The notes beneath the pieces were generated by a model, which searched no databases, was not told where the DNA came from, and was given only the letters and a program-made list of their open reading frames with translations. Positions 25,944 to 33,611 of a stretch of DNA of 64,000 nucleotides are shown piece by piece. The stretch comes from TMED69 sp036130055 (GTDB lineage Bacteria > Pseudomonadota > Gammaproteobacteria > Ga0077536). The stretch is taken from NCBI GenBank assembly GCA_036130055.1, contig JAYYOR010000013.1, forward strand, positions 16,236 through 80,235, given 5' to 3'. The stretch's first letter is position 1; every line of letters starts with the position of its first letter. The position numbers were made by a program, and so were the translations under genes.

Positions 25944-27203
25944 TTAGTTCTCTATTTTTATGGCTTCGAAATAGGTTGAACTCGAAGGAAATTTAATTTT
26001 GTCGCCAATAAGAATCTCAACCTCTGAGTTTTTAAGAGTTTCATTTATAAAAACAAAATTACCGTGTGGATTAAGAACGGTTTTTTTATCCTTTTTAGAT
26101 ATAGAAATTTTTGATCTTTTCTGAGCGAATTGCAAAGGGATCTCAGATATCCTAAATCCTTTATTATCTTTAAGAATGTGGGTGGGGGCTAAATCGTTAA
26201 TTTGTTGCATTTCACTTTTTATCTCCTTATTTTTCTTTGGAAAATTTTCTTTTAAATTGACGATTAACCCTTCACGCGACTTAAAAACCGTGGAACTGAA
26301 AAATTTTGCTATCCTGGGTTCAGGAAGTAAAGATACGTTACTGAAGCGAATGAAATCTTTTGTTAGGTGATAAGTCGTTGGACACAAGACAAGGTTGGTT
26401 CTAGAAGAACCAGCCCAAAATAGAACTTCCTCAAAAAATTTCTCGATAATTGATTGTACAAGAGAGGATTTTAATTCTGCACTATAAAGATTGCCATTTA
26501 TTAGAGTGTTGATCTTACAAACATCTGTATCATTTGTAACTCTTATCCACCTTGGTATTTGAGTTCTTAAATAGTGTTCGCTTTCGCCATTAATCATCGG
26601 ATCTGCTCTGCTCTGCCTTATGAATATTTTTCTGAATAATTGGGCGAGTTTATTATATAGCTGGATTAATCCGTGATTCTCTTTATATTTTAGGGACTTT
26701 ATTGAAAGAGCGTTGCTAGAGTCTAACTCAATATGAGTAATGTGATTCATTTGCAATCTTATTAAGTGAGTTTTATCATTAATATTTAAATCAGACAGGC
26801 TACATAAGTCGGTGTTAATTAAACCCTTCACTTTAATATTAAGTGATTCAAATATTCCACAAATTATTCCGAGTTGTTCTTCGGTATATTCACTTGGATA
26901 CCCAATTAAAACAGGTTTATTATTTCCCAACTTTGACCACATTATCTGAAGCTGCTTGTAGACTAGATCAGAGTTTGCAGGTTGTGGAGTCGACGTAAAT
27001 TCGGAATTCTTTTTTTCTATGTTGTGCCAATAATTACTATTGACAATAGTTGGCTTTTTGCTCAGATATGGCATTGCATCAATACCGGTTATGATTTTAT
27101 TTTTAGCGATACATGAAATACCAGGAGATGACCCAACGATTTTCTTATAATCTTTTATTTGTAAATTAATGTCATTTAAATGAAAAACATAAAAGACTTC
27201 CAT
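25944..27203 (-). CDS. Unrecognised cytoplasmic protein, possibly actin/Hsp70-like fold with FHA-like C-terminus, cluster gene 6
   Basis: This 419-residue protein has no signal peptide or membrane segment. I do not recognise it with confidence. The N-terminal alternation (YVFHLNDINLQIKD, then SSPGISCIAKNKIITG) and the mid-protein THIELD strand resemble an actin/Hsp70-like ATPase fold, though no clear phosphate loops are visible. The last 45 residues (NPHGNFVFINETLKN, then ILIGDKIKFPS) look like the second half of an FHA domain. It sits 2 bases after the TolQ-like gene stop and 4 bases before vWA paralogue 1, so it is probably a cytoplasmic part of the same machine. Confidence 0.72.
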   Translation of the reverse strand: MEVFYVFHLNDINLQIKDYKKIVGSSPGISCIAKNKIITGIDAMPYLSKKPTIVNSNYWHNIEKKNSEFTSTPQPANSDLVYKQLQIMWSKLGNNKPVLIGYPSEYTEEQLGIICGIFESLNIKVKGLINTDLCSLSDLNINDKTHLIRLQMNHITHIELDSSNALSIKSLKYKENHGLIQLYNKLAQLFRKIFIRQSRADPMINGESEHYLRTQIPRWIRVTNDTDVCKINTLINGNLYSAELKSSLVQSIIEKFFEEVLFWAGSSRTNLVLCPTTYHLTKDFIRFSNVSLLPEPRIAKFFSSTVFKSREGLIVNLKENFPKKNKEIKSEMQQINDLAPTHILKDNKGFRISEIPLQFAQKRSKISISKKDKKTVLNPHGNFVFINETLKNSEVEILIGDKIKFPSSSTYFEAIKIEN

Positions 27204-27205
27204 CT

Positions 27206-28000
27206 TTAAGACTCAAGTTTTCTTATGAAATTATTTTCGCAATAAGCATGAGTATCGAGCACCAGCCTTTCTTGCATTAGTTGAAGTTGATGCATTAAGA
27301 ACATCACTAAAAGGCTGATGATAAGCGCTACGAAGGTTGAATTAAAGGCAACGCCAAGGCTCATGGTGACTCCTAATATATCACCTTGGACTGCCTCATG
27401 TGCTTGACCGAGCGCAAGGCTGATTCCACGTACAGTCCCAATAAAACCTATTGAGGGTATAGCCCAAGTGATATAGCGAATCATCGAAAGTTCTGAATTT
27501 AATCGCTCTGCCTCGTTTTCACAACATTCATTAATCGCTTGAGATGCCTCTTGTATATTGCCAGTGGAAGAGTATCTTTGTAAGCTGCTTAATAGTGCTC
27601 TAGGAAGTAAATAATCTCGGGTTTCTTCAGGCGCAGATTGTATTATCCGTATATATTTGTTTGTGTCTTCTTTAATGATATTTGTCTCTTCCGGACTATC
27701 AATCAACTTGAACCTAAGTATGGATCTTTGGTTGTTCGTTTGTTTTGCTTTGAAACCAATTATGGCAATGGACCAAAACATCAGGACAAAGCAGGTTTCT
27801 TGCTCAAAATCTTTTACCGTAATATAAAAGGAAGTTTCTTGAGGGATATATATTCCTTGTTCTTGATTTTTACGTTGGTTCATTAAAATCTCTTCCGCTT
27901 CCGGCCTAACAATAGCCATATAAAATAAATGAACAACGATTATCGAAATTAACAAAGAGATTATTTGATAGTAAAATTCAGAGGTTGTTTTATCATTCAT
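27206..28000 (-). CDS. MotA/TolQ/ExbB proton-channel family protein
   Basis: This 264-residue inner-membrane protein has membrane segments at about 10-31, 70-83, 178-198 and 213-236. Segments 3 and 4 show the MotA/TolQ/ExbB pattern: IPSIGFIGTVRGISLALG matches the PxxGLxGTVxGI motif, and SLGVAFNSTFVALIIS contains the polar, threonine-bearing channel helix. A long cytoplasmic loop lies between segments 2 and 3. The family forms pentamers around a dimeric TolR/ExbD/MotB partner and uses the proton motive force. The likely partners are the two vWA proteins just downstream. The start ATG has AGG about 8 bases upstream. Confidence 0.9.
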   Translation of the reverse strand: MNDKTTSEFYYQIISLLISIIVVHLFYMAIVRPEAEEILMNQRKNQEQGIYIPQETSFYITVKDFEQETCFVLMFWSIAIIGFKAKQTNNQRSILRFKLIDSPEETNIIKEDTNKYIRIIQSAPEETRDYLLPRALLSSLQRYSSTGNIQEASQAINECCENEAERLNSELSMIRYITWAIPSIGFIGTVRGISLALGQAHEAVQGDILGVTMSLGVAFNSTFVALIISLLVMFLMHQLQLMQERLVLDTHAYCENNFIRKLES

Positions 28001-28008
28001 GTTTTAGC

Positions 28009-28215
28009 CTATATATCTTTTGGCAGTGATACCGGCACGTCTTCTGATAATTCATCCAAAGATTTAAACGTGTTATCCGGAATTGGTTTTAATTTCTCCT
28101 CTGGCTTAGACACTGAGGATTTTATTTTATCTTCTGATTGTATTTCTAAAGCAGACGTAGGCATAAAAATCGTGTTTACAGTTAATGCTGAATATAATAA
28201 AAATTTACTGCGCAT
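28009..28215 (-). CDS. Small exported protein, cluster gene 4
   Basis: This 68-residue protein has an N-terminal signal sequence (LLYSALTVNTIFMPTSA, cleavage likely near residue 22) and a charged, probably disordered mature part ending VPVSLPKDI. It has no recognised domain. The gene overlaps the upstream PEGA-protein gene by 11 bases and ends 8 bases before the TolQ-like gene, so it fits the operon frame. The tight packing supports it being real, but its small size leaves some doubt. Confidence 0.6.
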   Translation of the reverse strand: MRSKFLLYSALTVNTIFMPTSALEIQSEDKIKSSVSKPEEKLKPIPDNTFKSLDELSEDVPVSLPKDI

Positions 28216-30250
28216 ATCGAGCCACCCTAAAACCTAGATCATTTTTGCCTAAAATACCACTATTTCTATATGGAACTCCTAAAGAAGCCTTAGAACTGTT
28301 CATCCAACTTCCCCCTTTTATAACATGATTCTTTCCAGAAATCGGACCTAGATCGGACGAATAACTGTTTTCATCAAATTTTTCCGAATAAAAATCATGG
28401 ACCCACTCTGATACATTACCATATAAGTCGAATAGTTGGTTGGCATTGGGATTAAAGCTTTTTATTGGAGCTGACACCTCAAAACCATCCGCGTATGCTG
28501 AATTTTTTCCAATTGCTTCACTATTTATTTCCTTATCTGAGAAATTAGCAAAGGCATTCGGAGGAGGGTAATTTTTTCCCCAGGCAAATCGGGTTTGTTC
28601 TGTCTTGGCAACGGCTTCCCATTCTGCCTCGGTCGGAAGACGGTATCCGGTGGAGCTAGGTTTTACTCCTACAACATTTCCATATTTTATAATATAAAAG
28701 GGCTCAATTCCGTCTTGTCTGCTCAGCCAGTTACAGAATTTAACAGCATCTGACCAGCGCACATTTACGACTGGTTGATCATTGTCATCTAAGGTATATT
28801 TATTGAAACTTCCTGATGAATGCATTGCTAAAAAATTTCTATATTCTAGGTTAGTAATTTCGCTTTCTGAAATATAAAAAGGCCGTTTTATAGATATTTT
28901 TCTTATTAATTCATTTTGTTGCCTATTTAAATCGTTTCTATTTGATCCCAATATTACTTCTTGCGGGTTAAATAAACGCATTTTATCTGTCATTAATTTC
29001 TTACTTTTCTTATTAATCATCTCTCCTTTTTCTTCAAGAGCTTCCTCTACTGTTTTTAACCTGATTTGAATTATTTTTTCAAAACCAGGCCTTGGAGTAA
29101 TTTTTGTTTCGTATGTCGCATATCCAGCAGCTTGAATCGTAATTAAATGTGGCCTTGTTGGTAATTGAACTGATTGTGTGGCAGCTCCTACGTATTTTCG
29201 GTCAATAAAAAGTTGTGCATTTTTTGGTCTTGTTTCGAAGGTTAGTCGTGCCTTTTCTTCTTTAAGTTTAAATTCAAGCTTTTTCGTCTCGCCAGAGGGT
29301 ACGCTAATCTTTTGTGTTACTGTTTTAAAACCCTCTTCTTTTAGCTGTAATGTATGCTGCTTATCTGGTGTTAGCGGAATGTCGATAGGAGAATTACCGA
29401 TATATTTACCATTTATTAATATTTTAGCATTTATTGGCTGAGTGACTATTTTTGCCAAACCATCTTTTTTTTTCATTACGACATTTTTTAAAGTAATCGG
29501 TACACCCGCTTTAACTTGAATTTTTTTCGACCAAGTTTTGTAATCAGTTTTGTTTAATTTTATAATTCTGTCTCCTTGCATAATTTCAAATTTGAAAGGT
29601 GTGTTACCAACTGGTTCTGCATCGACACTTATTAGTGCATTTGATGGATTGGAGTCAATTTTAATGTCAGCCCATCCTGGTTCAAGTTTGACAAATAGTT
29701 TTTGAGACTGTCCCTTCCCAAAAACATCGACATCTAAAATTTTAGAGAGATATCTTTTAGCAGAAAATTCAATAGTGCGCCGTCCGGCTGGGACGTTTAG
29801 TATAAAATTCGTCGCCTTGCCATATTTTTCTCCGTCAATTGACACCTCTACTTCATTTACAGGTTCTAGAATTAACTCAATCTTTCCAGGAAGTTTTGTT
29901 AGGTTAAGGGTTTGTACTTGGTATTTATCTTCTGAAACTGTAACGTTATTTTCTAAATTATAGTATCCCTCCTCAGAGATCTTTACTCGATGCGGGCCAG
30001 GCAACAGTAAAAAATACTTACCAAGTTTCATAGAAAGTAACGATTCTACATGTATGTTTGGAGCAATGGTATTTGTTTTTATTTGAACAAATCGGACGGA
30101 CAAGAAAAACACTAGAATAGCGAGAAGGCTCACGCTTAAAAAAAGTAAGCGGTTTATTCTAAAATTTGAATTAGGGTTTGCAATATTGATATTTTGCTTC
30201 GTTGGTTTGAATTTAATCGGTTTGATAAATTCTAGTTCAATTTTTGACAT
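28205..30250 (-). CDS. Membrane-anchored PEGA-repeat protein with degenerate formylglycine-generating-enzyme-like domain
   Basis: This 681-residue protein has a cytoplasmic N-terminus, one membrane helix (about 34-52), then four to five PEGA-type beta repeats (about residues 70-400). The repeats are seen in VEVSIDGEKYG, ALISVDAEPVGNTPF, AKILINGKYIGNSPI and AQLFIDRKYVG. The C-terminal half (about 430-681) is an FGE-sulfatase fold: YRLPTEAEWE at 536, YGNVSEWV, GGSW at 646 and GFRVAR. The cysteine pair that formylglycine-generating enzymes use is absent (GGSW is followed by MNSSKASLGVPYR), so this is more likely a binding or structural module. It is probably periplasmic. Confidence 0.86.
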   Translation of the reverse strand: MSKIELEFIKPIKFKPTKQNINIANPNSNFRINRLLFLSVSLLAILVFFLSVRFVQIKTNTIAPNIHVESLLSMKLGKYFLLLPGPHRVKISEEGYYNLENNVTVSEDKYQVQTLNLTKLPGKIELILEPVNEVEVSIDGEKYGKATNFILNVPAGRRTIEFSAKRYLSKILDVDVFGKGQSQKLFVKLEPGWADIKIDSNPSNALISVDAEPVGNTPFKFEIMQGDRIIKLNKTDYKTWSKKIQVKAGVPITLKNVVMKKKDGLAKIVTQPINAKILINGKYIGNSPIDIPLTPDKQHTLQLKEEGFKTVTQKISVPSGETKKLEFKLKEEKARLTFETRPKNAQLFIDRKYVGAATQSVQLPTRPHLITIQAAGYATYETKITPRPGFEKIIQIRLKTVEEALEEKGEMINKKSKKLMTDKMRLFNPQEVILGSNRNDLNRQQNELIRKISIKRPFYISESEITNLEYRNFLAMHSSGSFNKYTLDDNDQPVVNVRWSDAVKFCNWLSRQDGIEPFYIIKYGNVVGVKPSSTGYRLPTEAEWEAVAKTEQTRFAWGKNYPPPNAFANFSDKEINSEAIGKNSAYADGFEVSAPIKSFNPNANQLFDLYGNVSEWVHDFYSEKFDENSYSSDLGPISGKNHVIKGGSWMNSSKASLGVPYRNSGILGKNDLGFRVARYAQ

Positions 30251-30252
30251 TT

Positions 30253-31716
30253 TTAATTCGCGATTCCTTCTTTTTCTTCACAAATAATATACACTCGATT
30301 ATCTTTTGTTTCAGTTGCCACTATTAAACTTGCCACCACATCTTGGTAGCCTTTTCTCTTACCAGAAATACTATATTCCCCAGGGTCTAACCTGAATGCC
30401 CTGCTTTTGAAGGGCCCCAATACTATATTATTATCGAATTTAATGATTGTCTTGTTGTCTGAAATAAATATGAAGGGTATTTTTTTTTCCATATTATCTA
30501 TAACTTCGTTCAAATTATTAAGCTTGACGGATATAGTTGGTTCATCTTTAAAGGTTTCAATTTTTTTCTTAAGCAGCTTAGCCATTTCTAAAGTTTTCTG
30601 TCTAATGGGATATTCTTCTTTCCTTAAAAACTCAGCTATTTGTTGATCAAGTTCTTTTCGATACTTTGAGTGTTTTAATCCCTCAAGTGCCTCTACAACA
30701 TTTCTATCCAAAGATCTAACTTTTTCATAATTAATTATTGCATTTTGCCAATCATGGCTTTTCATCGCTTTTTTTGCGTTATTCATATATTGATAAATTT
30801 TAAAGTTCGTTTCAGCTCGTATTGATTCAGATATGGCATTTTGAATTTCTCGTTTATTTGGGAAAATATTTCTTGCAATTTCAAACTGTTTTTTTGCTTG
30901 CCCAAATTGCTTGTTTTCGAGAAATGTCTGTCCCTGTTTAAATAACTTTGTATACTCCATGTTTTTTTCTTTATATTGTATTCTATTAATTGCATGTTGT
31001 GCCTCGGTCGCATTATTGTCTAAATTAATTATTTTTTGGTATGTTCTTAGGGCCGCTTTGTCCTGACCTAGTTCTTCAAACTCTTTTGCTTGTATTATTA
31101 GAGACTGGACTTTGTCAAAACTGTTAGTGCGGGCCATCCCCAGATTTGCCCTTTCATTCTTTGGATCAATCTGTAAAACGAATTTAAATAGTGCGCTTGC
31201 TAAAATAGGATTGCCTTGGTTCAGAGCAAAAAACCCTTCTTGCAGTTTTCGCTCTAGGGTGCTCGGTATTTCTGAAACTATTTCTTTTGATTCTTTGGTA
31301 ATCTTGCTTAATAATTTATTGGCCTCAGCGTAACGTTGGAGCCGATGCATAGATTGCGCTGTTTTAAGGAGGTTATTAAATTCTAAATTTTTTTCCGGAT
31401 CCCACTTTTCTAAATTCAGTTTTTTTATTTGACTAATTGCTTTTTTTGCTTCTTTTAGAAATTTTTGGGATTCCTCTCTTCGAGCCTTTACGACTTTTTC
31501 CTTTGTGCTATCCTTAGATTTATAAAGGGGATCCAAATTTGAAAGCGCACCTTCTTTTTCTTTTGTTATTTTGTCTTCAAAAAAATAAAAAATAAAAATA
31601 GAAAAAACTGTAATTAGAAGGGCCAGTACTGCTAGTGTTGGTGGTCGTCTGTTGTCTTTTTCCGAATTTAAAGTTTTAAAATGTTGATGTAGTTTAGATT
31701 CTATTTTATTAGTCAC
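30253..31716 (-). CDS. Membrane-anchored TPR protein with C-terminal PEGA-like domain, cluster gene 2
   Basis: This 487-residue protein has an N-terminal membrane helix (about 24-45, LAVLALLITVFSIFIFYFF) followed by TPR-type helical repeats (about 60-390). Repeat cores include GNPILASALFKFVLQIDPKNERANLGMA, LGQDKAALRTYQKI, and NAIINYEKVRSLDRNVVEAL. A C-terminal beta domain (about 405-480, with LDPGEYSISGKRKGYQDV) resembles a PEGA repeat and matches the neighbouring gene. The start codon is GTG without a clear Shine-Dalgarno, next to a tandem 7-base repeat. Role is inferred as a scaffold of the envelope machine. Confidence 0.85.
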   Translation of the reverse strand: MTNKIESKLHQHFKTLNSEKDNRRPPTLAVLALLITVFSIFIFYFFEDKITKEKEGALSNLDPLYKSKDSTKEKVVKARREESQKFLKEAKKAISQIKKLNLEKWDPEKNLEFNNLLKTAQSMHRLQRYAEANKLLSKITKESKEIVSEIPSTLERKLQEGFFALNQGNPILASALFKFVLQIDPKNERANLGMARTNSFDKVQSLIIQAKEFEELGQDKAALRTYQKIINLDNNATEAQHAINRIQYKEKNMEYTKLFKQGQTFLENKQFGQAKKQFEIARNIFPNKREIQNAISESIRAETNFKIYQYMNNAKKAMKSHDWQNAIINYEKVRSLDRNVVEALEGLKHSKYRKELDQQIAEFLRKEEYPIRQKTLEMAKLLKKKIETFKDEPTISVKLNNLNEVIDNMEKKIPFIFISDNKTIIKFDNNIVLGPFKSRAFRLDPGEYSISGKRKGYQDVVASLIVATETKDNRVYIICEEKEGIAN

Positions 31717-31724
31717 CGGTTATC

Positions 31725-31752
31725 TTGTTTATTGTTTATTGTTTATTGTTTA
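31725..31752 (+). repeat. Four tandem copies of a 7-bp unit (TTGTTTA)
   Basis: TTGTTTA is repeated four times without error at 31725-31752 and is flanked by a partial unit. On the coding strand of the cluster it reads as repeats of TAAACAA, ending 8 bases upstream of the GTG start of the TPR gene at 31716. Its place in the ribosome-binding zone suggests that changes in copy number could alter spacing or translation. This is inference from position. Confidence 0.9.
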
Positions 31753-31785
31753 TTTTAGTGTCGACATTTAATAAACGAAAATAAT

Positions 31786-32463
31786 TTATAAATTTTTCTT
31801 GTATCGTTCGTATTCATCCCAAAGTTTTTTTCTAAGCACGGGATCTTTTTCAGTTGTTGCTGCGTTTTTAAGTTGCCTAGCAATTATATCATCTTCTTTT
31901 TTTAGTAGAGAGGGGTTTTTTTTGGGCTCAAAGCCTTTTGCGTAGGTGCTTTTTTCGCCATATTCTACTTGGCTATCTTGTGGAATTTGTTTGGAGTACG
32001 TCACGTTGCTATTTAGTGACAGTCCGGAACCCGATGGTTCACGACTTTTGCCATTATCTTTTTGATTGTATGCTTCTGAGGAAGCCTCAATGTTTGATAT
32101 TGAGTTAGCCTTTGGAGACTTAACTAGGCGGGAATTAATTAGACTTTTAGGTTGGCCAGGTTGATTCTTCAAGGTTTCCTCCGTATTTTTGGCCGAACCC
32201 ATATTTTTCGTTGAATTTCCGTTGGTGTTTTTAGTAACATTCTTCTGATTAAATGTACTCTCTGCTATTGCCTCTTTGAATTTTGGGTTATTGCCCAATT
32301 TATCGATTTTTTTTTCGGTGATTTTTACTTCGCCTAAATCTCTTTGGATTGCTTCGTCGATCTTGGGGGTCGGTTTGACGGAAACCTTTTTCTTTACTGC
32401 CAAGTCTTCCGTAAGGCAGGATTGGATTCCTAGAATAAAAAGTAAAGCGTAAAAATACTGCAT
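31786..32463 (-). CDS. Lipoprotein with low-complexity middle, cluster gene 1
   Basis: This 225-residue predicted lipoprotein has the signal MQYFYALLFILGIQSC (lipobox Cys16). The middle (about 30-180) is rich in Asn, Lys, Ser and Thr and probably disordered. The C-terminal 35 residues are charged and helical (DDIIARQLKNAATTEKDP then LRKKLWDEYERYKK) and look like the only conserved part. It heads the leftward cluster that continues through the TPR and PEGA proteins. Its stop lies 69 bases upstream of the TPR gene, which is the longest gap in the cluster. Confidence 0.78.
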   Translation of the reverse strand: MQYFYALLFILGIQSCLTEDLAVKKKVSVKPTPKIDEAIQRDLGEVKITEKKIDKLGNNPKFKEAIAESTFNQKNVTKNTNGNSTKNMGSAKNTEETLKNQPGQPKSLINSRLVKSPKANSISNIEASSEAYNQKDNGKSREPSGSGLSLNSNVTYSKQIPQDSQVEYGEKSTYAKGFEPKKNPSLLKKEDDIIARQLKNAATTEKDPVLRKKLWDEYERYKKNL

Positions 32464-32506
32464 AATCTATGATTTGATATCAGTTTTAATAGTACCTTAA
32501 TTTATA

Positions 32507-33217
32507 TTAATTTAGCTGATTGCACCAGTTACTCCAAATATTGTTTGTAAACTGATTTTGTGTGTTTAAAAACTTATTGCCTTGAAAAAGTATTTCTTCA
32601 GATGTTTGCCTAAATACGTTCGGCGTATAATCCAATCTCTCACAATCTTTGTGCAACTGCTTTCTGGATAAGCAACAAGTATAATTAATAAGAAATAGAG
32701 ACCTATGCTTTACAAAAACAGGGAATTTTTCGTCCAAAACATTTAAAAAGTAAGTATTTAAATTAATATCTGAAGAAAAACACTTGTTTCCCAGAAAAAG
32801 CAGTCTTTTTGGGTATTCATTGAAAGGCTTTTCGTGAAGGGGGTGATTGATTGTCATAGTTGGTTTCCAACCGAAGATTTTTTTTCCATACTTCACATTG
32901 ATTTTTAAAGCGCTGAATATTAGGTTAGTAACATTTCCTAAACTCATAATCGGTTTATTCAAGTTAAAAAAGTTTACAACTAAAGCTTTTGCTTGTTCGA
33001 AGTTTATCGGATTTTTTGGTTCGTCTGCTACCACTAAGGCTTTTGAATTCTTGAGATACTGAAGATTGGCGTTTGCAGTTTTTTCTGTAAGCAAAACGCG
33101 GCTGACCGTGATATTTTTTGATGTAACAAGATTTAAGAAGGGTTCAACATATGTGTCTTCATGGTGCTGAATTAGAAGAATAGTTGTTGATTTGAAATTG
33201 TTAAAGTGACTTTTCAA
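32507..33217 (-). CDS. Degenerate class I glutamine amidotransferase-like protein
   Basis: This is a 236-residue protein with a weak resemblance to class I glutamine amidotransferases (GuaA-type). ILLIQHHEDTYVEPFL resembles the N-terminal strand-helix, and KPIMSLGNVTNL sits where the nucleophile elbow (KPxLGICLGxQ) is expected. The catalytic Cys is replaced by Ser, and the usual His-x-Glu triad is not evident. It is therefore likely inactive as a glutaminase or a divergent hydrolase-like fold. The start is TTG; it overlaps the thioesterase gene by 17 bases. Assignment is tentative. Confidence 0.6.
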   Translation of the reverse strand: MKSHFNNFKSTTILLIQHHEDTYVEPFLNLVTSKNITVSRVLLTEKTANANLQYLKNSKALVVADEPKNPINFEQAKALVVNFFNLNKPIMSLGNVTNLIFSALKINVKYGKKIFGWKPTMTINHPLHEKPFNEYPKRLLFLGNKCFSSDINLNTYFLNVLDEKFPVFVKHRSLFLINYTCCLSRKQLHKDCERLDYTPNVFRQTSEEILFQGNKFLNTQNQFTNNIWSNWCNQLN

Positions 33218-33611
33218 TTAGAAACTTTCCCTCACTCTCGGCAATGATTTTTTTGCTGTCTTTTTCGGTCATTTCGCTTTTCAATAGGAGTAATGAGCCC
33301 TTTTTTTGAACAAGATGACACGAGATCAGCGCTGTTTCTCCAACTAAAAGGGGGCGCTTATACCTTACCTCTGCTCTAGCGGTATAGCCTATTGAACCTT
33401 GTAGGTAAAACCAATTAGCCATTGCGTCGTCTAATACTGCGAATAAAAGTCCACCGTGGATTATATTGTAGAATCCCACATGATATTCGGTTGGAGTAAA
33501 GCTTCCAACACATTTCTCTTCACTTAATTTGAATTTTATATTCAGCCCAATGGGGTTTTTAGTGCCACAAACAAAGCAATTTTCAGCTGCGTTTTCCTGA
33601 TTATTTGTCAT
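33201..33611 (-). CDS. PaaI-family (hotdog-fold) acyl-CoA thioesterase
   Basis: This is a hotdog-fold thioesterase of about 136 residues. CFVCGTKNPIGLNIKF is the common N-terminal motif of this subfamily, and NIIHGGLLFAVLDDAMANWF carries the HGG/Asp catalytic-helix pattern. The frame is open from a TTG at 33638, but the ATG at 33611 overlaps the fabY stop by 11 bases and gives the expected N-terminus. Co-transcription with fabY suggests a role in acyl chain turnover or quality control. Its substrate is not known. Confidence 0.82.
   Translation of the reverse strand: MTNNQENAAENCFVCGTKNPIGLNIKFKLSEEKCVGSFTPTEYHVGFYNIIHGGLLFAVLDDAMANWFYLQGSIGYTARAEVRYKRPLLVGETALISCHLVQKKGSLLLLKSEMTEKDSKKIIAESEGKFLIEKSL

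Noticed and set aside
27965..28237. Plus-strand open frame of 90 codons opposite the small exported protein
   Set aside because: It runs against the direction of all ten cluster genes and overlaps three of them; the minus-strand frames have signal sequences and domain matches.
22678..32463. Zorya-like anti-phage defence system
   Set aside because: Zorya also uses a MotA/ExbB-like protein, but needs a ZorB OmpA-type partner and nucleases or helicases. None is seen; instead vWA, PEGA and TPR proteins are present.
22678..32463. Tol-Pal or TonB-ExbB-ExbD system
   Set aside because: Apart from the TolQ-like protein there is no tolA, tolB, pal, tonB or periplasmic ExbD-like domain; the partner helices are fused to vWA domains.
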